From: Marisa cornuarietis
Taxonomy: Eukaryota > Mollusca > Gastropoda > Architaenioglossa > Ampullariidae
Assembly: GCA_004794655.1 (NCBI GenBank)
Contig: SMMW01000056.1
Span: 1,364,001-1,428,000 of the forward strand
DNA length: 64,000 nucleotides
Reading direction: 5' to 3'
Below the pieces are notes generated by a model. It was not told where the DNA came from. It ran no database searches and saw only the letters and a list, made by a program, of their open reading frames with translations. Positions 24,501-36,235 of this stretch are shown here, piece after piece; within the stretch, counting starts at the first letter, position 1; each line of letters opens with the position of its first letter. The translations under genes were made by a program, and so were the position numbers.

Positions 24501-26441
24501 AAAATAATTACTGATTTAGTGATAGGAGATGTAAACTTGGTGTCATTTAGTTTTGCCAGTCACAATCATTTCTGACATGTCAATTTTTTTTTCTTGCTAA
24601 GAGGTACATTTGTCTTGACCCAAACAAAAAGGGTAAGCAGATAAACTGGTAATACTAATAATACCAAATGAAGGGCAATGTAGGATAAGTAATCAAATGA
24701 TGTTTGTCTAACAAGCTTCCACTTAAGCACTGCGATTGGTTAAAAAGTGGTGCAGATGTTTCTTATCACAAGTACAGCATGTTTTGTGGCCTTATTTTTT
24801 AATTTCACAAGAATAATATGCATTGTACATATGTAAAGTATTACTCTCTGTACATATACAAATATACGCAGGATTGCTTTGTAGGAAAACGTATCATAAT
24901 TATGTGGAGCTTAAGTGAAATTTTTAACGATTTCAACAGGCTTCTCTTATGCTCAAAATCCCACCATGACTCACTATATTAACAGACTTTTGAAAATCTT
25001 CTGTGACATTTTTCTAGAAATCGCTATGGTATACCTTCACAAGTTGTTAGCGCCTTGATGTCATGGTGTGATACAAACGGCTTCTAAAACATCTGTAGAT
25101 AGCTGTGCTGTCATTCTGTCAACAAGGGTGGACTGTAGAAACAGTGAAGAATTGTGAAGACTTTGTGACACACATACATGTATAGTGTAGCCTCGTTCAT
25201 GTCATAGTGACTGACAGCAGAGATATTGCAAATAAATAAATAAATAAATAAATAAACATAAAAATCAATCAAAATCGGAAAGCTGTTGCTCAGGAGCACA
25301 AAATAAAACAGTGAAGATCAGTATAGCAGTCTACAACATTAGACAAACATTCAAAAAGTATTGGTGTGCAGAGGCAGTGCATATTCTTATAAATACTGTA
25401 ATAGTCATAGTCACAGGCGGTGTACCAGGTGTATGTGTTTGATCATAATAACAAAGCCTTATCACTTGCTTCTTAAAGTACGCTGTTAAGGTGTCCACTT
25501 GTATGTTTTTGACAGAAATCCTCAGCAGCTTAACTTAAAGCTGTAATGTATCCAGCAAAGGATATACAATTCTGTCTCTAGAAATTATAACTACAGTGTA
25601 ATCGAAGGGAGGTAGAGTACCCGGAGACATTTGCCGGAATGTTCTGTGGCCAGTTTATCAGCGTCCGTGGAAGTGACCCTCCGGGCAATCCATTGCTCCC
25701 TCCTCCATTATTATATTTTCACTTTTAAATCAAGAGTTCCATTTACTATCCAGCTTTCACAGCATGTACTTGCATCGTTTTTAACAGTTGTATAAAAATG
25801 TAAATAAAAGTTTATTGATCTGCTAAAGTACGGTTTATATTTACAAAGATGTTTGTAATAAAGAAAATAAAATCTGACCAGGCGTTTTGTCTCATCGTGT
25901 CCAGTGTGCAGAATGCATTTTAGGGTAGTAGTCATGATGGAGTAAATGATTTTTCAGTTCTGTTTATGTGCATGATCATGCAGGCTCATGGATAAGTGAC
26001 AACTTGTCAAATTATTATTATTCTTAAATTGGAGCTGAATTCACAGATCTTTGCATGCTAGCCACTCGCTGTGTGTGTGTGTGTGTGCATATTATATTTA
26101 GTTCCGGAAGCTGTATAAATAATCTGAAGTAAAATTAAGATTCCGTTGGAAGGGAAAAAGAAGACGGAAGTGTTCGGGGAATCGAGGTATGTCAGCATGA
26201 TAAAAAAAATTAGAGTTAAATTCTACCCTAATGACGAGGGTGTCGTGCGTGGAGGCTTGTTGGAGTTTTGTGAACACCTTTACAACACACCTTATTACTA
26301 AAGCAATCCTCAACAGAGCCCCTCAGGTACAGAGCGCCATCAGTCATGTAGGAGACAGCGGCCACCATACCTGTGGGCTGTCAGGAGACCTTCTAGTGGC
26401 AAACAACAGCCGGGACGACCTGAAGACACAAGACAGGGACA
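21506..26441 (+). other. spacer and 3' UTR region after gene A (repeated after B and C)
   Basis: This is 4.9 kb of AT-rich DNA without a recognised gene. It contains a short direct repeat GTCAGCAGATAAACAC (about 21757 and 21796), an (AAAT)n tract near 25230-25256, a compact GC-rich island at 25597-25707 and a GT microsatellite near 26071-26086. The same stretch recurs at 28872-33805 and 36236-41169. The 3' UTRs and any promoters of the next genes must be here but cannot be delimited. Confidence 0.6.
25597..25707. other. GC-rich island of unknown nature (also at 32963 and 40327)
   Basis: A sharp GC-rich block of about 110 bases sits in very AT-rich spacer, just after an acceptor-like CTACAG. 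One plus-strand frame stays open for 43 codons after that site (YPETFAGMFCGQFISVRG within it) and then stops. No family is recognised. It could be an unannotated exon, an old mobile-element piece or a structured RNA; the sequence alone does not decide. Confidence 0.35.
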
Positions 26442-28871
26442 ATGAAGACAGTTCTACTTGCTTTCGTGGTGGTTGGGACAATTTATTCGTTTCTGGATAC
26501 AGGTAAGTTCGAACACGCATTCGTAACGGTGCCAATAACACACCTTCAAACAATTGCTCGTTGCAGATGTGAGAAAAAGAGAAGAGGAAAAACAAGACAA
26601 ACGACATCATTTGTCTTTCCGTTTACTTTCACGCTTGAGTGAACTCAACCGTCCGCTCGCCGTCCGTTTCAGGAAAAATCTGTGCACTTACAGGAATTCG
26701 CAACATACTGCAGTTGCCGTCTTTAAAAACAACTGTTTTTGCGATGTGTCTAACATGAGATGTTCTTTAAAACACGTGAACACTTTTCGAGTGTGGGTCA
26801 GCTTGTGAAAGAGAAACTATGTCAAGCGTGACAGCTATAAATTCTCCCCTCCCCTAGTTTTGTAGGGGAAGAGCTTTTGTCGTGTTTCAGTAATAACACA
26901 ACAGGACTGTATATGTTTCTGACCATCTTTACAAAGAACTGTACTTGGTCACCTGTGCTAGTCACTTCCCTCACCTTCCACTTGTATTTGATATTTTATC
27001 TCATGTTTATTACCAATTATTTTGGTATTCTTTTAATTATTTGTTTATTCTTTCCCCGTACGGGGCGAGGGCTAAATAAAAAAAAATCACCTTCTCGCTT
27101 ATTTACCTCTCGTGAATAAAGAATTGTCATTGTCATTGTAACATGTAGCTAATAATAATAATGAAGATTTTTATAGCGCATATTCACACTCATAGAGAAC
27201 ATGCTCTTAGCGCTTAAAACGGGGAAGAGACATGGACTACATGGATAGAACACGAGGAATAAACGACAGTACTGACGACAAACAGAAAACAAAGACAGAA
27301 AACACAAAAAGACACCAAGTAACAGGAACAGAGACTATAGTGATTCTGCAGAGAAAGATGGGGAGAAAAGTAACAAGAGCGGAAGGAGGGAGGGTAAGAA
27401 GGATGAGTATTGTGTGGACTGTGTTAGGAGTAATGCTCAAGGAAGAGGTGCTAACATCTGTATTTGTTGTAAACATCTGTCCTGTCATTTGTAAATTTAT
27501 TTATTACGCTCGTCCACATTCTCTTTACTCTCTGATGTGTTCTTTATTTATATTTTCTTCTCTTCTCTTTTCTTCTCTGCTTTTCTTTTGTTCTTAGTTT
27601 TATCCTGTAAACCTCTTTCACTCTAAGTTGTAGTGTAATACTTTTTTTAAATTGCAAGTGTCTGTACATTATGAATTTGTTGAGGTTTAGTAGTCATTTG
27701 TTTTCTTCTTGAAATATCTGCGTTGTAATCCACGAAGATAGCATTTCCATAACATGCATGATTGATTTACTTGCCGAGATACAATCCTGCAAAGACTATA
27801 ATGGTCAATCGCCTCTACAAACCTCTACAAACTTTTACTTTATTTCAGTATTTGCCATCAAGTGCTTTAACTGCAATTCCTACCACCAGCCTGATTGTGG
27901 GGATTGGTTTGACAATGTCACCCAGCACCTGGTCAACTGCTTCGACTGGCAGACAAGGTGTCGGAAGGTGGTACAAGAAGGTGAATCTTTGAGATATTTA
28001 GTTCCGGTGGTTCTTTGTTTTGTAAAATTGATGATAAACCCACATGCGTTTTCTATAAACAACCAAAATACATTTTACAGAAAATACTACTGTTGATTTT
28101 GCAGTCAGTCTTCTTTAACAAGGATCTTATGACAGAAAAGCTTAATTACTTCTAAAATTTCTTCGACGTTAGGAAAACCCGCCATTTTGAAATCGGAAAC
28201 GGAAGTGAAAACCTAACGTTGTAGGGTTTGTAACAATTGGTCACTCCTGTGATAGCGCAAAGAGGCAACGAATGAGAGACACTCATCCAGTAGATGAAGG
28301 TTCATGCTTTTTTTTACCTTGGAGGTAAAGGGGAGTCTACTGTGTTCCAGTATTTTGATTGGCTACAGCCATACAATGCAGGTCATGCCTTGTGAAAAAT
28401 AGAATCGTGTCCTATCCGTATCTGTGCAAACCTTGCTTCAAGACCCCTTGCAAACCATGTGCGAAGGTTACAAGGCTTGTATAACCCCAGTAGTGAGGTA
28501 CATTGCAACGTGATTATAGCCCTTTAGCCTTTAAGGATGAATGTTGCTTTGTATTTTGTTTGCTTTTGCGTGAGCCCTGCTTATGTCATTTTTATTTTGT
28601 TTGTGCAGTCTGGATTGATGACCACTGGGATGTTCGCTACATTCGCCAGTGTGCGAAGGATGGTACAATAGGTCCTTACCAAGGTCGTATATGTCAGGAA
28701 AGATACGGCTCCTACAATGTGCGCATGCGCTACTGTCACTGTGACAACCAAGATGGCTGTAATTCTGCTCTGTCAACTAAAATGACACCAGGTTCACATC
28801 AGTTAATGCTTTTGATGCTGACTTCCTTTTTCGCTTTTTGTTTGCCACATCTGCTCGTTCTTCGGAGATGA
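26442..28871 (+). CDS. Ly6/uPAR domain protein, gene B: chimera of D-type exons 1-2 and A-type exon 3
   Basis: Exons 26442-26502, 27849-27980 and 28609-28871 join with phase-1 introns to give 151 residues. Exon 1 is a signal peptide (MKTVLLAFVVVGTIY). Exon 2 reads AIKCFNCNSYHQPDCGDW, as in genes C and D. Exon 3 is identical to that of gene A. The ten Ly6 cysteines, the DGCN end, the NVT sequon and the hydrophobic C-terminus are all intact. Intron 2 is itself hybrid: 42 bases of D type up to 28022, then A type carrying half of a TIR transposon. All splice sites are kept, so the chimera should be expressible. Its function is unknown; it is probably GPI-anchored or secreted. Confidence 0.86.
26971..27138 (+). 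mobile_element. (TCATTG)n-tailed dispersed repeat in gene B intron 1 (also in C and D)
   Basis: It runs from TCACCTTCCACTTGTATTTG through the CCCCGTACGGGG palindrome to GAATTGTCATTGTCATTG. It is the plus-strand counterpart of 15748-15915. The tandem amplification carried it to 34335-34502 and 41699-41866. Confidence 0.75.
27151..27450 (-). mobile_element. dispersed ~300-bp (TTA)n-tailed repeat, copy 3, minus strand (also in C and D)
   Basis: On the minus strand it has the landmarks of the copies at 3510 and 7190 in the same order, ending GCGCTATAAAAATCTTC plus (ATT)n at 27151-27163. It is carried along at 34515-34814 and 41879-42178. The 121-residue open frame that crosses it is not a gene. 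Confidence 0.72.
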
Positions 28872-31800
28872 TCGTCTTATTTTTTTCTGTTCTCATTTTG
28901 CTGTTGGCAACATGTCTGGTAAAAGGCCGTCATATCATTTGCTTTTCTACTGATATGAAGGACTTTTATTTTGTAGAATGTGGTAGATTCCCTATCAATA
29001 GTTGCGCCTTCATCCTTCTCAGTTGTTAAGCAAGTTGGTCTTGAGCAATATGTTCAGCATGCATTAGCCATTAATGATCCTTCATGATATTACTGTACTT
29101 TTGTCACTCTGGTTTCATTCTAGAAGTCAGCAGATAAACACTAACTCCTTTGAGAAGGATGTCAGCAGATAAACACCAACTCTTCTGAAAAGCCATTTTT
29201 AAAGTATAGATATGATTGTAGTTGGGTGGAACAAATTGTCTTGTAAATTTTACCATATCATTTCATAAACTCACATCTTTATTTTGATAAAAACTAATTT
29301 TCCCTTATGAATATGATTTTTTTGTATCTCACATATCTGAAGAAATATTTTGACGAACAATTCTTGTGCATATGTTAAGAAGCAGTTTGTGTGTGCATGC
29401 ATGTGAATATGTGTGTTAATAATATAAAAGTGGCTGGAAGAGCAGCAGAAAGAGAAATAATCATTTGAATGTGATGCTACCTTAGAGTTTAAATTTTTTT
29501 TCTAAACAATAATTCTATACATTTCATTTTTTCCATAAGCGAGTACCTTTATTCATTAAAAGGAACATTATGTGTCCTGTAGATCCTGTGTGACACTAAT
29601 CATGTATCAAAAGACAGTTTGAAAGCAACAATCCCTGTGAATTTAGAGAGATAATAGTGCAAATCCATTTCTTCAACACAGCAGTTTGATGCTGTTATGC
29701 AACACTGAAGTTTAATGGTTGAGATGTCGGCAAAACCAACAAAGAAAACCTAGGCATCCTACATGTTCAGGCAAATCCATTCCTTTTAGCCGTTTCTTGA
29801 AGTGTATCTTATGTCCACTTTTTGGACTCAATTTTGGCATCATAGAGGCCTAGTTATCTCCGTGTACTTATTTACGTGTAAATTATATAGGAGTTATTCC
29901 ATATTTCTATACTCCAAACCGACCACGTATTTGATGATTTATAAAGAGGCTCAGCAGTTTTGATTTTTCCAGCATATTCTTTGTCAGCCTTTACTTTCGG
30001 CTGTTCCTCTTGAGAAAAAATTCCATTTGCCCATGTTTTTTGTGCATATGTTTATGTGTTCAGCCAAAATATTTCACCCATCCCCCTCCCTGAAACAAAA
30101 ATTCCAATTTGTATCATTGGTCAGTGCTGTAGTCAGCCTGATTGTGTGTCCAAATATCGGTGTCTTATGCCATGCATTCTTTCATGAGTTGCAGCAACAT
30201 CAGTGTCTTTGAATGATGAGTCATGAATGTTACTTATAGAATAAGCTTCCCCATAACTTTTCAAAACAATGTTTTAAAGAGGAACATTGAATGGGGTATG
30301 TTTGTCACTGGCAGAAGCAATCTTTTGCTCTGCATTGTTATGGATCTGAGTTAGCAATGACTGTTCATAATAGGCAGTAGGGGAGAGATTAACACCATTT
30401 ATTTCTTCCTAATATAACAACATTGTTTACAGTAAATGAATTCACCACACTTACAGTATGACAACTTCTGTTTTAAAGACCAGTCTCTTCTGCATTATAG
30501 TACATACAGATACATGGAGTATGATCTGTACTGTTTATTGTAATGCTGTACTTCCTAGAGCTGCATATTATGATAAAGTCTGTTGGCAAACAATTGAAAG
30601 AACATTTGATAGGTTTTTGTAATATTCTTGACAAAATCTGTCTATGAGAAGAAAGACAAAAAGTACTGGATGCACAACCTTTGTAAAACTGCTTTAGGAA
30701 TCATGGTTTTTCTGTGATGTCAGATTGAGCCTATCGGTCCTAAGGATTGTTTTGTTTCCATATTCGAAAGTTGTATATTTATGACTTTCAAAGTCTTTAG
30801 ATCTCTGCCAAGATAGTTTTCCAGTGTTGGCTTATACCATTAAATTTTTCTAAAAGATATTTGAATTCTGCCCACCTCTTCCTATGGAGGAGTTCCCCTT
30901 ATAGCTAAAATTATCAAATGATCAAGGTGATGCTAGATAACTAAGCCTGTAATATTAAATATGTACGTTTATGTACAACATTTATAATATTTCAGTGAAA
31001 CAAAGCAGGTTGCAGTAGTAAAGGCATTTTTGAAGTTCTGTATATATGCATATGTTTGCATGTTTTTTTTGTGCTGTAACTGTCACATTAGCATCAGATT
31101 ATTTTTTTAACTAGTTTTTAATGAAAAGAAGTATAATCACTTTTCATTTTCTTCAAACTCAGGTCATGCATTTCTAATGATGGTATATGATTTAGTTATA
31201 CATTCAGTTGATGCACTGAAAAGATTTGTTTTTTCCCTTAAGTTGACAGAAGGGGGATGGTGTTGATGAATTACCATATGGCTTGTGCTTAACTTGATGT
31301 TAAACAAAGTACACATAATCGTCATCACATATCATTTTACAGCAGTTTCAGATGTCAAGGAACTTAACTGTGGTAGATCTTCCTAGTTGAATTGTTCTCA
31401 TATTAACATAAAATTTCATTTACTGCTGTCAATTTTAGGTACATGGCTAATAATGTCTTGCATGCCATCTTCCCTTTGTGTTTGGGCTCAGAAGCTGATT
31501 GTGTTTTTGTTTTTGTTTGTTTTTTTGTTTTGTTTTTTTGCAAAATTTGAAAAAACAGTGCTATTTGCAGTCACATCATAATTGTGATGGTGAAGGTTCA
31601 ATATGTAAGCAAACGAGATTATTTCATGTCATTCATGTGCTTTGTGATTGAAATTGCATTTCATTTTTACCTTGCAATTAAAAGCTGTTGACATAATGTT
31701 AAACCTCCAGGGAAGATAGTTGCTAAAATAGTTTTGAATAACCTGTGAATAGTGTAATAGTAGTGATTCAAACTATTGTCATAAGAATGAAACAGCCTGC

Positions 31801-34800
31801 AGAGTCAAAGCAGGGCCTTAGACACTTACACTGTTTAAATCTTTAATCTAGCTAGCATTATATGCAAAAATAATTACTGATTTAGTGATAGGAGATGTAA
31901 ACTTGGTGTCATTTAGTTTTGCCAGTCACAATCATTTCTGACATGTCAATTTTTTTTTCTTGCTAAGAGGTACATTTGTCTTGACCCAAACAAAAAGGGT
32001 AAGCAGATAAACTGGTAATACTAATAATACCAAATGAAGGGCAATGTAGGATAAGTAATCAAATGATGTTTGTCTAACAAGCTTCCACTTAAGCACTGCG
32101 ATTGGTTAAAAAGTGGTGCAGATGTTTCTTATCACAAGTACAGCATGTTTTGTGGCCTTATTTTTTAATTTCACAAGAATAATATGCATTGTACATATGT
32201 AAAGTATTACTCTCTGTACATATACAAATATACGCAGGATTGCTTTGTAGGAAAACGTATCATAATTATGTGGAGCTTAAGTGAAATTTTTAACGATTTC
32301 AACAGGCTTCTCTTATGCTCAAAATCCCACCATGACTCACTATATTAACAGACTTTTGAAAATCTTCTGTGACATTTTTCTAGAAATCGCTATGGTATAC
32401 CTTCACAAGTTGTTAGCGCCTTGATGTCATGGTGTGATACAAACGGCTTCTAAAACATCTGTAGATAGCTGTGCTGTCATTCTGTCAACAAGGGTGGACT
32501 GTAGAAACAGTGAAGAATTGTGAAGACTTTGTGACACACATACATGTATAGTGTAGCCTCGTTCATGTCATAGTGACTGACAGCAGAGATATTGCAAATA
32601 AATAAATAAATAAATAAATAAACATAAAAATCAATCAAAATCGGAAAGCTGTTGCTCAGGAGCACAAAATAAAACAGTGAAGATCAGTATAGCAGTCTAC
32701 AACATTAGACAAACATTCAAAAAGTATTGGTGTGCAGAGGCAGTGCATATTCTTATAAATACTGTAATAGTCATAGTCACAGGCGGTGTACCAGGTGTAT
32801 GTGTTTGATCATAATAACAAAGCCTTATCACTTGCTTCTTAAAGTACGCTGTTAAGGTGTCCACTTGTATGTTTTTGACAGAAATCCTCAGCAGCTTAAC
32901 TTAAAGCTGTAATGTATCCAGCAAAGGATATACAATTCTGTCTCTAGAAATTATAACTACAGTGTAATCGAAGGGAGGTAGAGTACCCGGAGACATTTGC
33001 CGGAATGTTCTGTGGCCAGTTTATCAGCGTCCGTGGAAGTGACCCTCCGGGCAATCCATTGCTCCCTCCTCCATTATTATATTTTCACTTTTAAATCAAG
33101 AGTTCCATTTACTATCCAGCTTTCACAGCATGTACTTGCATCGTTTTTAACAGTTGTATAAAAATGTAAATAAAAGTTTATTGATCTGCTAAAGTACGGT
33201 TTATATTTACAAAGATGTTTGTAATAAAGAAAATAAAATCTGACCAGGCGTTTTGTCTCATCGTGTCCAGTGTGCAGAATGCATTTTAGGGTAGTAGTCA
33301 TGATGGAGTAAATGATTTTTCAGTTCTGTTTATGTGCATGATCATGCAGGCTCATGGATAAGTGACAACTTGTCAAATTATTATTATTCTTAAATTGGAG
33401 CTGAATTCACAGATCTTTGCATGCTAGCCACTCGCTGTGTGTGTGTGTGTGCATATTATATTTAGTTCCGGAAGCTGTATAAATAATCTGAAGTAAAATT
33501 AAGATTCCGTTGGAAGGGAAAAAGAAGACGGAAGTGTTCGGGGAATCGAGGTATGTCAGCATGATAAAAAAAATTAGAGTTAAATTCTACCCTAATGACG
33601 AGGGTGTCGTGCGTGGAGGCTTGTTGGAGTTTTGTGAACACCTTTACAACACACCTTATTACTAAAGCAATCCTCAACAGAGCCCCTCAGGTACAGAGCG
33701 CCATCAGTCATGTAGGAGACAGCGGCCACCATACCTGTGGGCTGTCAGGAGACCTTCTAGTGGCAAACAACAGCCGGGACGACCTGAAGACACAAGACAG
33801 GGACAATGAAGACAGTTCTACTTGCTTTCGTGGTGGTTGGGACAATTTATTCGTTTCTGGATACAGGTAAGTTCGAACACGCATTCGTAACGGTGCCAAT
33901 AACACACCTTCAAACAATTGCTCGTTGCAGATGTGAGAAAAAGAGAAGAGGAAAAACAAGACAAACGACATCATTTGTCTTTCCGTTTACTTTCACGCTT
34001 GAGTGAACTCAACCGTCCGCTCGCCGTCCGTTTCAGGAAAAATCTGTGCACTTACAGGAATTCGCAACATACTGCAGTTGCCGTCTTTAAAAACAACTGT
34101 TTTTGCGATGTGTCTAACATGAGATGTTCTTTAAAACACGTGAACACTTTTCGAGTGTGGGTCAGCTTGTGAAAGAGAAACTATGTCAAGCGTGACAGCT
34201 ATAAATTCTCCCCTCCCCTAGTTTTGTAGGGGAAGAGCTTTTGTCGTGTTTCAGTAATAACACAACAGGACTGTATATGTTTCTGACCATCTTTACAAAG
34301 AACTGTACTTGGTCACCTGTGCTAGTCACTTCCCTCACCTTCCACTTGTATTTGATATTTTATCTCATGTTTATTACCAATTATTTTGGTATTCTTTTAA
34401 TTATTTGTTTATTCTTTCCCCGTACGGGGCGAGGGCTAAATAAAAAAAAATCACCTTCTCGCTTATTTACCTCTCGTGAATAAAGAATTGTCATTGTCAT
34501 TGTAACATGTAGCTAATAATAATAATGAAGATTTTTATAGCGCATATTCACACTCATAGAGAACATGCTCTTAGCGCTTAAAACGGGGAAGAGACATGGA
34601 CTACATGGATAGAACACGAGGAATAAACGACAGTACTGACGACAAACAGAAAACAAAGACAGAAAACACAAAAAGACACCAAGTAACAGGAACAGAGACT
34701 ATAGTGATTCTGCAGAGAAAGATGGGGAGAAAAGTAACAAGAGCGGAAGGAGGGAGGGTAAGAAGGATGAGTATTGTGTGGACTGTGTTAGGAGTAATGC

Positions 34801-35386
34801 TCAAGGAAGAGGTGCTAACATCTGTATTTGTTGTAAACATCTGTCCTGTCATTTGTAAATTTATTTATTACGCTCGTCCACATTCTCTTTACTCTCTGAT
34901 GTGTTCTTTATTTATATTTTCTTCTCTTCTCTTTTCTTCTCTGCTTTTCTTTTGTTCTTAGTTTTATCCTGTAAACCTCTTTCACTCTAAGTTGTAGTGT
35001 AATACTTTTTTTAAATTGCAAGTGTCTGTACATTATGAATTTGTTGAGGTTTAGTAGTCATTTGTTTTCTTCTTGAAATATCTGCGTTGTAATCCACGAA
35101 GATAGCATTTCCATAACATGCATGATTGATTTACTTGCCGAGATACAATCCTGCAAAGACTATAATGGTCAATCGCCTCTACAAACCTCTACAAACTTTT
35201 ACTTTATTTCAGTATTTGCCATCAAGTGCTTTAACTGCAATTCCTACCACCAGCCTGATTGTGGGGATTGGTTTGACAATGTCACCCAGCACCTGGTCAA
35301 CTGCTTCGACTGGCAGACAAGGTGTCGGAAGGTGGTACAAGAAGGTGAATCTTTGAGATATTTAGTTCCGGTGGTTCTTTGTTTTG
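28023..35386 (+). repeat. 7.36-kb tandem unit, copy 2 (7364 bp)
   Basis: This is the middle copy. It contains gene B exon 3, the spacer and gene C exons 1-2. It joins copy 1 at GTTTTG|TAAAATTG, where D-type intron sequence meets A-type intron sequence with at most one base of overlap. I see no base difference from copy 3 in the stretches I compared. Confidence 0.95.
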
Positions 35387-36235
35387 TAAAATTGATGATA
35401 AACCCACATGCGTTTTCTATAAACAACCAAAATACATTTTACAGAAAATACTACTGTTGATTTTGCAGTCAGTCTTCTTTAACAAGGATCTTATGACAGA
35501 AAAGCTTAATTACTTCTAAAATTTCTTCGACGTTAGGAAAACCCGCCATTTTGAAATCGGAAACGGAAGTGAAAACCTAACGTTGTAGGGTTTGTAACAA
35601 TTGGTCACTCCTGTGATAGCGCAAAGAGGCAACGAATGAGAGACACTCATCCAGTAGATGAAGGTTCATGCTTTTTTTTACCTTGGAGGTAAAGGGGAGT
35701 CTACTGTGTTCCAGTATTTTGATTGGCTACAGCCATACAATGCAGGTCATGCCTTGTGAAAAATAGAATCGTGTCCTATCCGTATCTGTGCAAACCTTGC
35801 TTCAAGACCCCTTGCAAACCATGTGCGAAGGTTACAAGGCTTGTATAACCCCAGTAGTGAGGTACATTGCAACGTGATTATAGCCCTTTAGCCTTTAAGG
35901 ATGAATGTTGCTTTGTATTTTGTTTGCTTTTGCGTGAGCCCTGCTTATGTCATTTTTATTTTGTTTGTGCAGTCTGGATTGATGACCACTGGGATGTTCG
36001 CTACATTCGCCAGTGTGCGAAGGATGGTACAATAGGTCCTTACCAAGGTCGTATATGTCAGGAAAGATACGGCTCCTACAATGTGCGCATGCGCTACTGT
36101 CACTGTGACAACCAAGATGGCTGTAATTCTGCTCTGTCAACTAAAATGACACCAGGTTCACATCAGTTAATGCTTTTGATGCTGACTTCCTTTTTCGCTT
36201 TTTGTTTGCCACATCTGCTCGTTCTTCGGAGATGA
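33806..36235 (+). CDS. Ly6/uPAR domain protein, gene C: chimera, identical to gene B
   Basis: Exons 33806-33866, 35213-35344 and 35973-36235 encode the same 151 residues as gene B, with the same signal peptide, ten cysteines, NVT sequon and hydrophobic tail. The exons are shifted by exactly 7364 bases from gene B, and the introns are also identical. Exons 1-2 belong to tandem copy 2 and exon 3 to copy 3. It is either a very young duplicate or an assembly copy of gene B. Confidence 0.85.

Larger units (their letters stand above)
20657..28022 (+). repeat. 7.36-kb tandem unit, copy 1 (7366 bp)
   Basis: This is the first of three head-to-tail copies. It starts TAAAATTGATGATAAACCC inside gene A intron 2. 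It contains gene A exon 3, about 5 kb of spacer, gene B exons 1-2 and the first 42 bases of gene B intron 2. The only difference I found from copies 2 and 3 is one extra GT in the microsatellite near 26071-26086 (eight against seven units), which gives 7366 instead of 7364 bp. Confidence 0.95.

Noticed and set aside
27232..27597. 121-codon frame repeated in all three units
   Set aside because: It reads the minus-strand dispersed repeat backwards and runs into T-rich DNA. Its threefold occurrence only reflects the tandem units.
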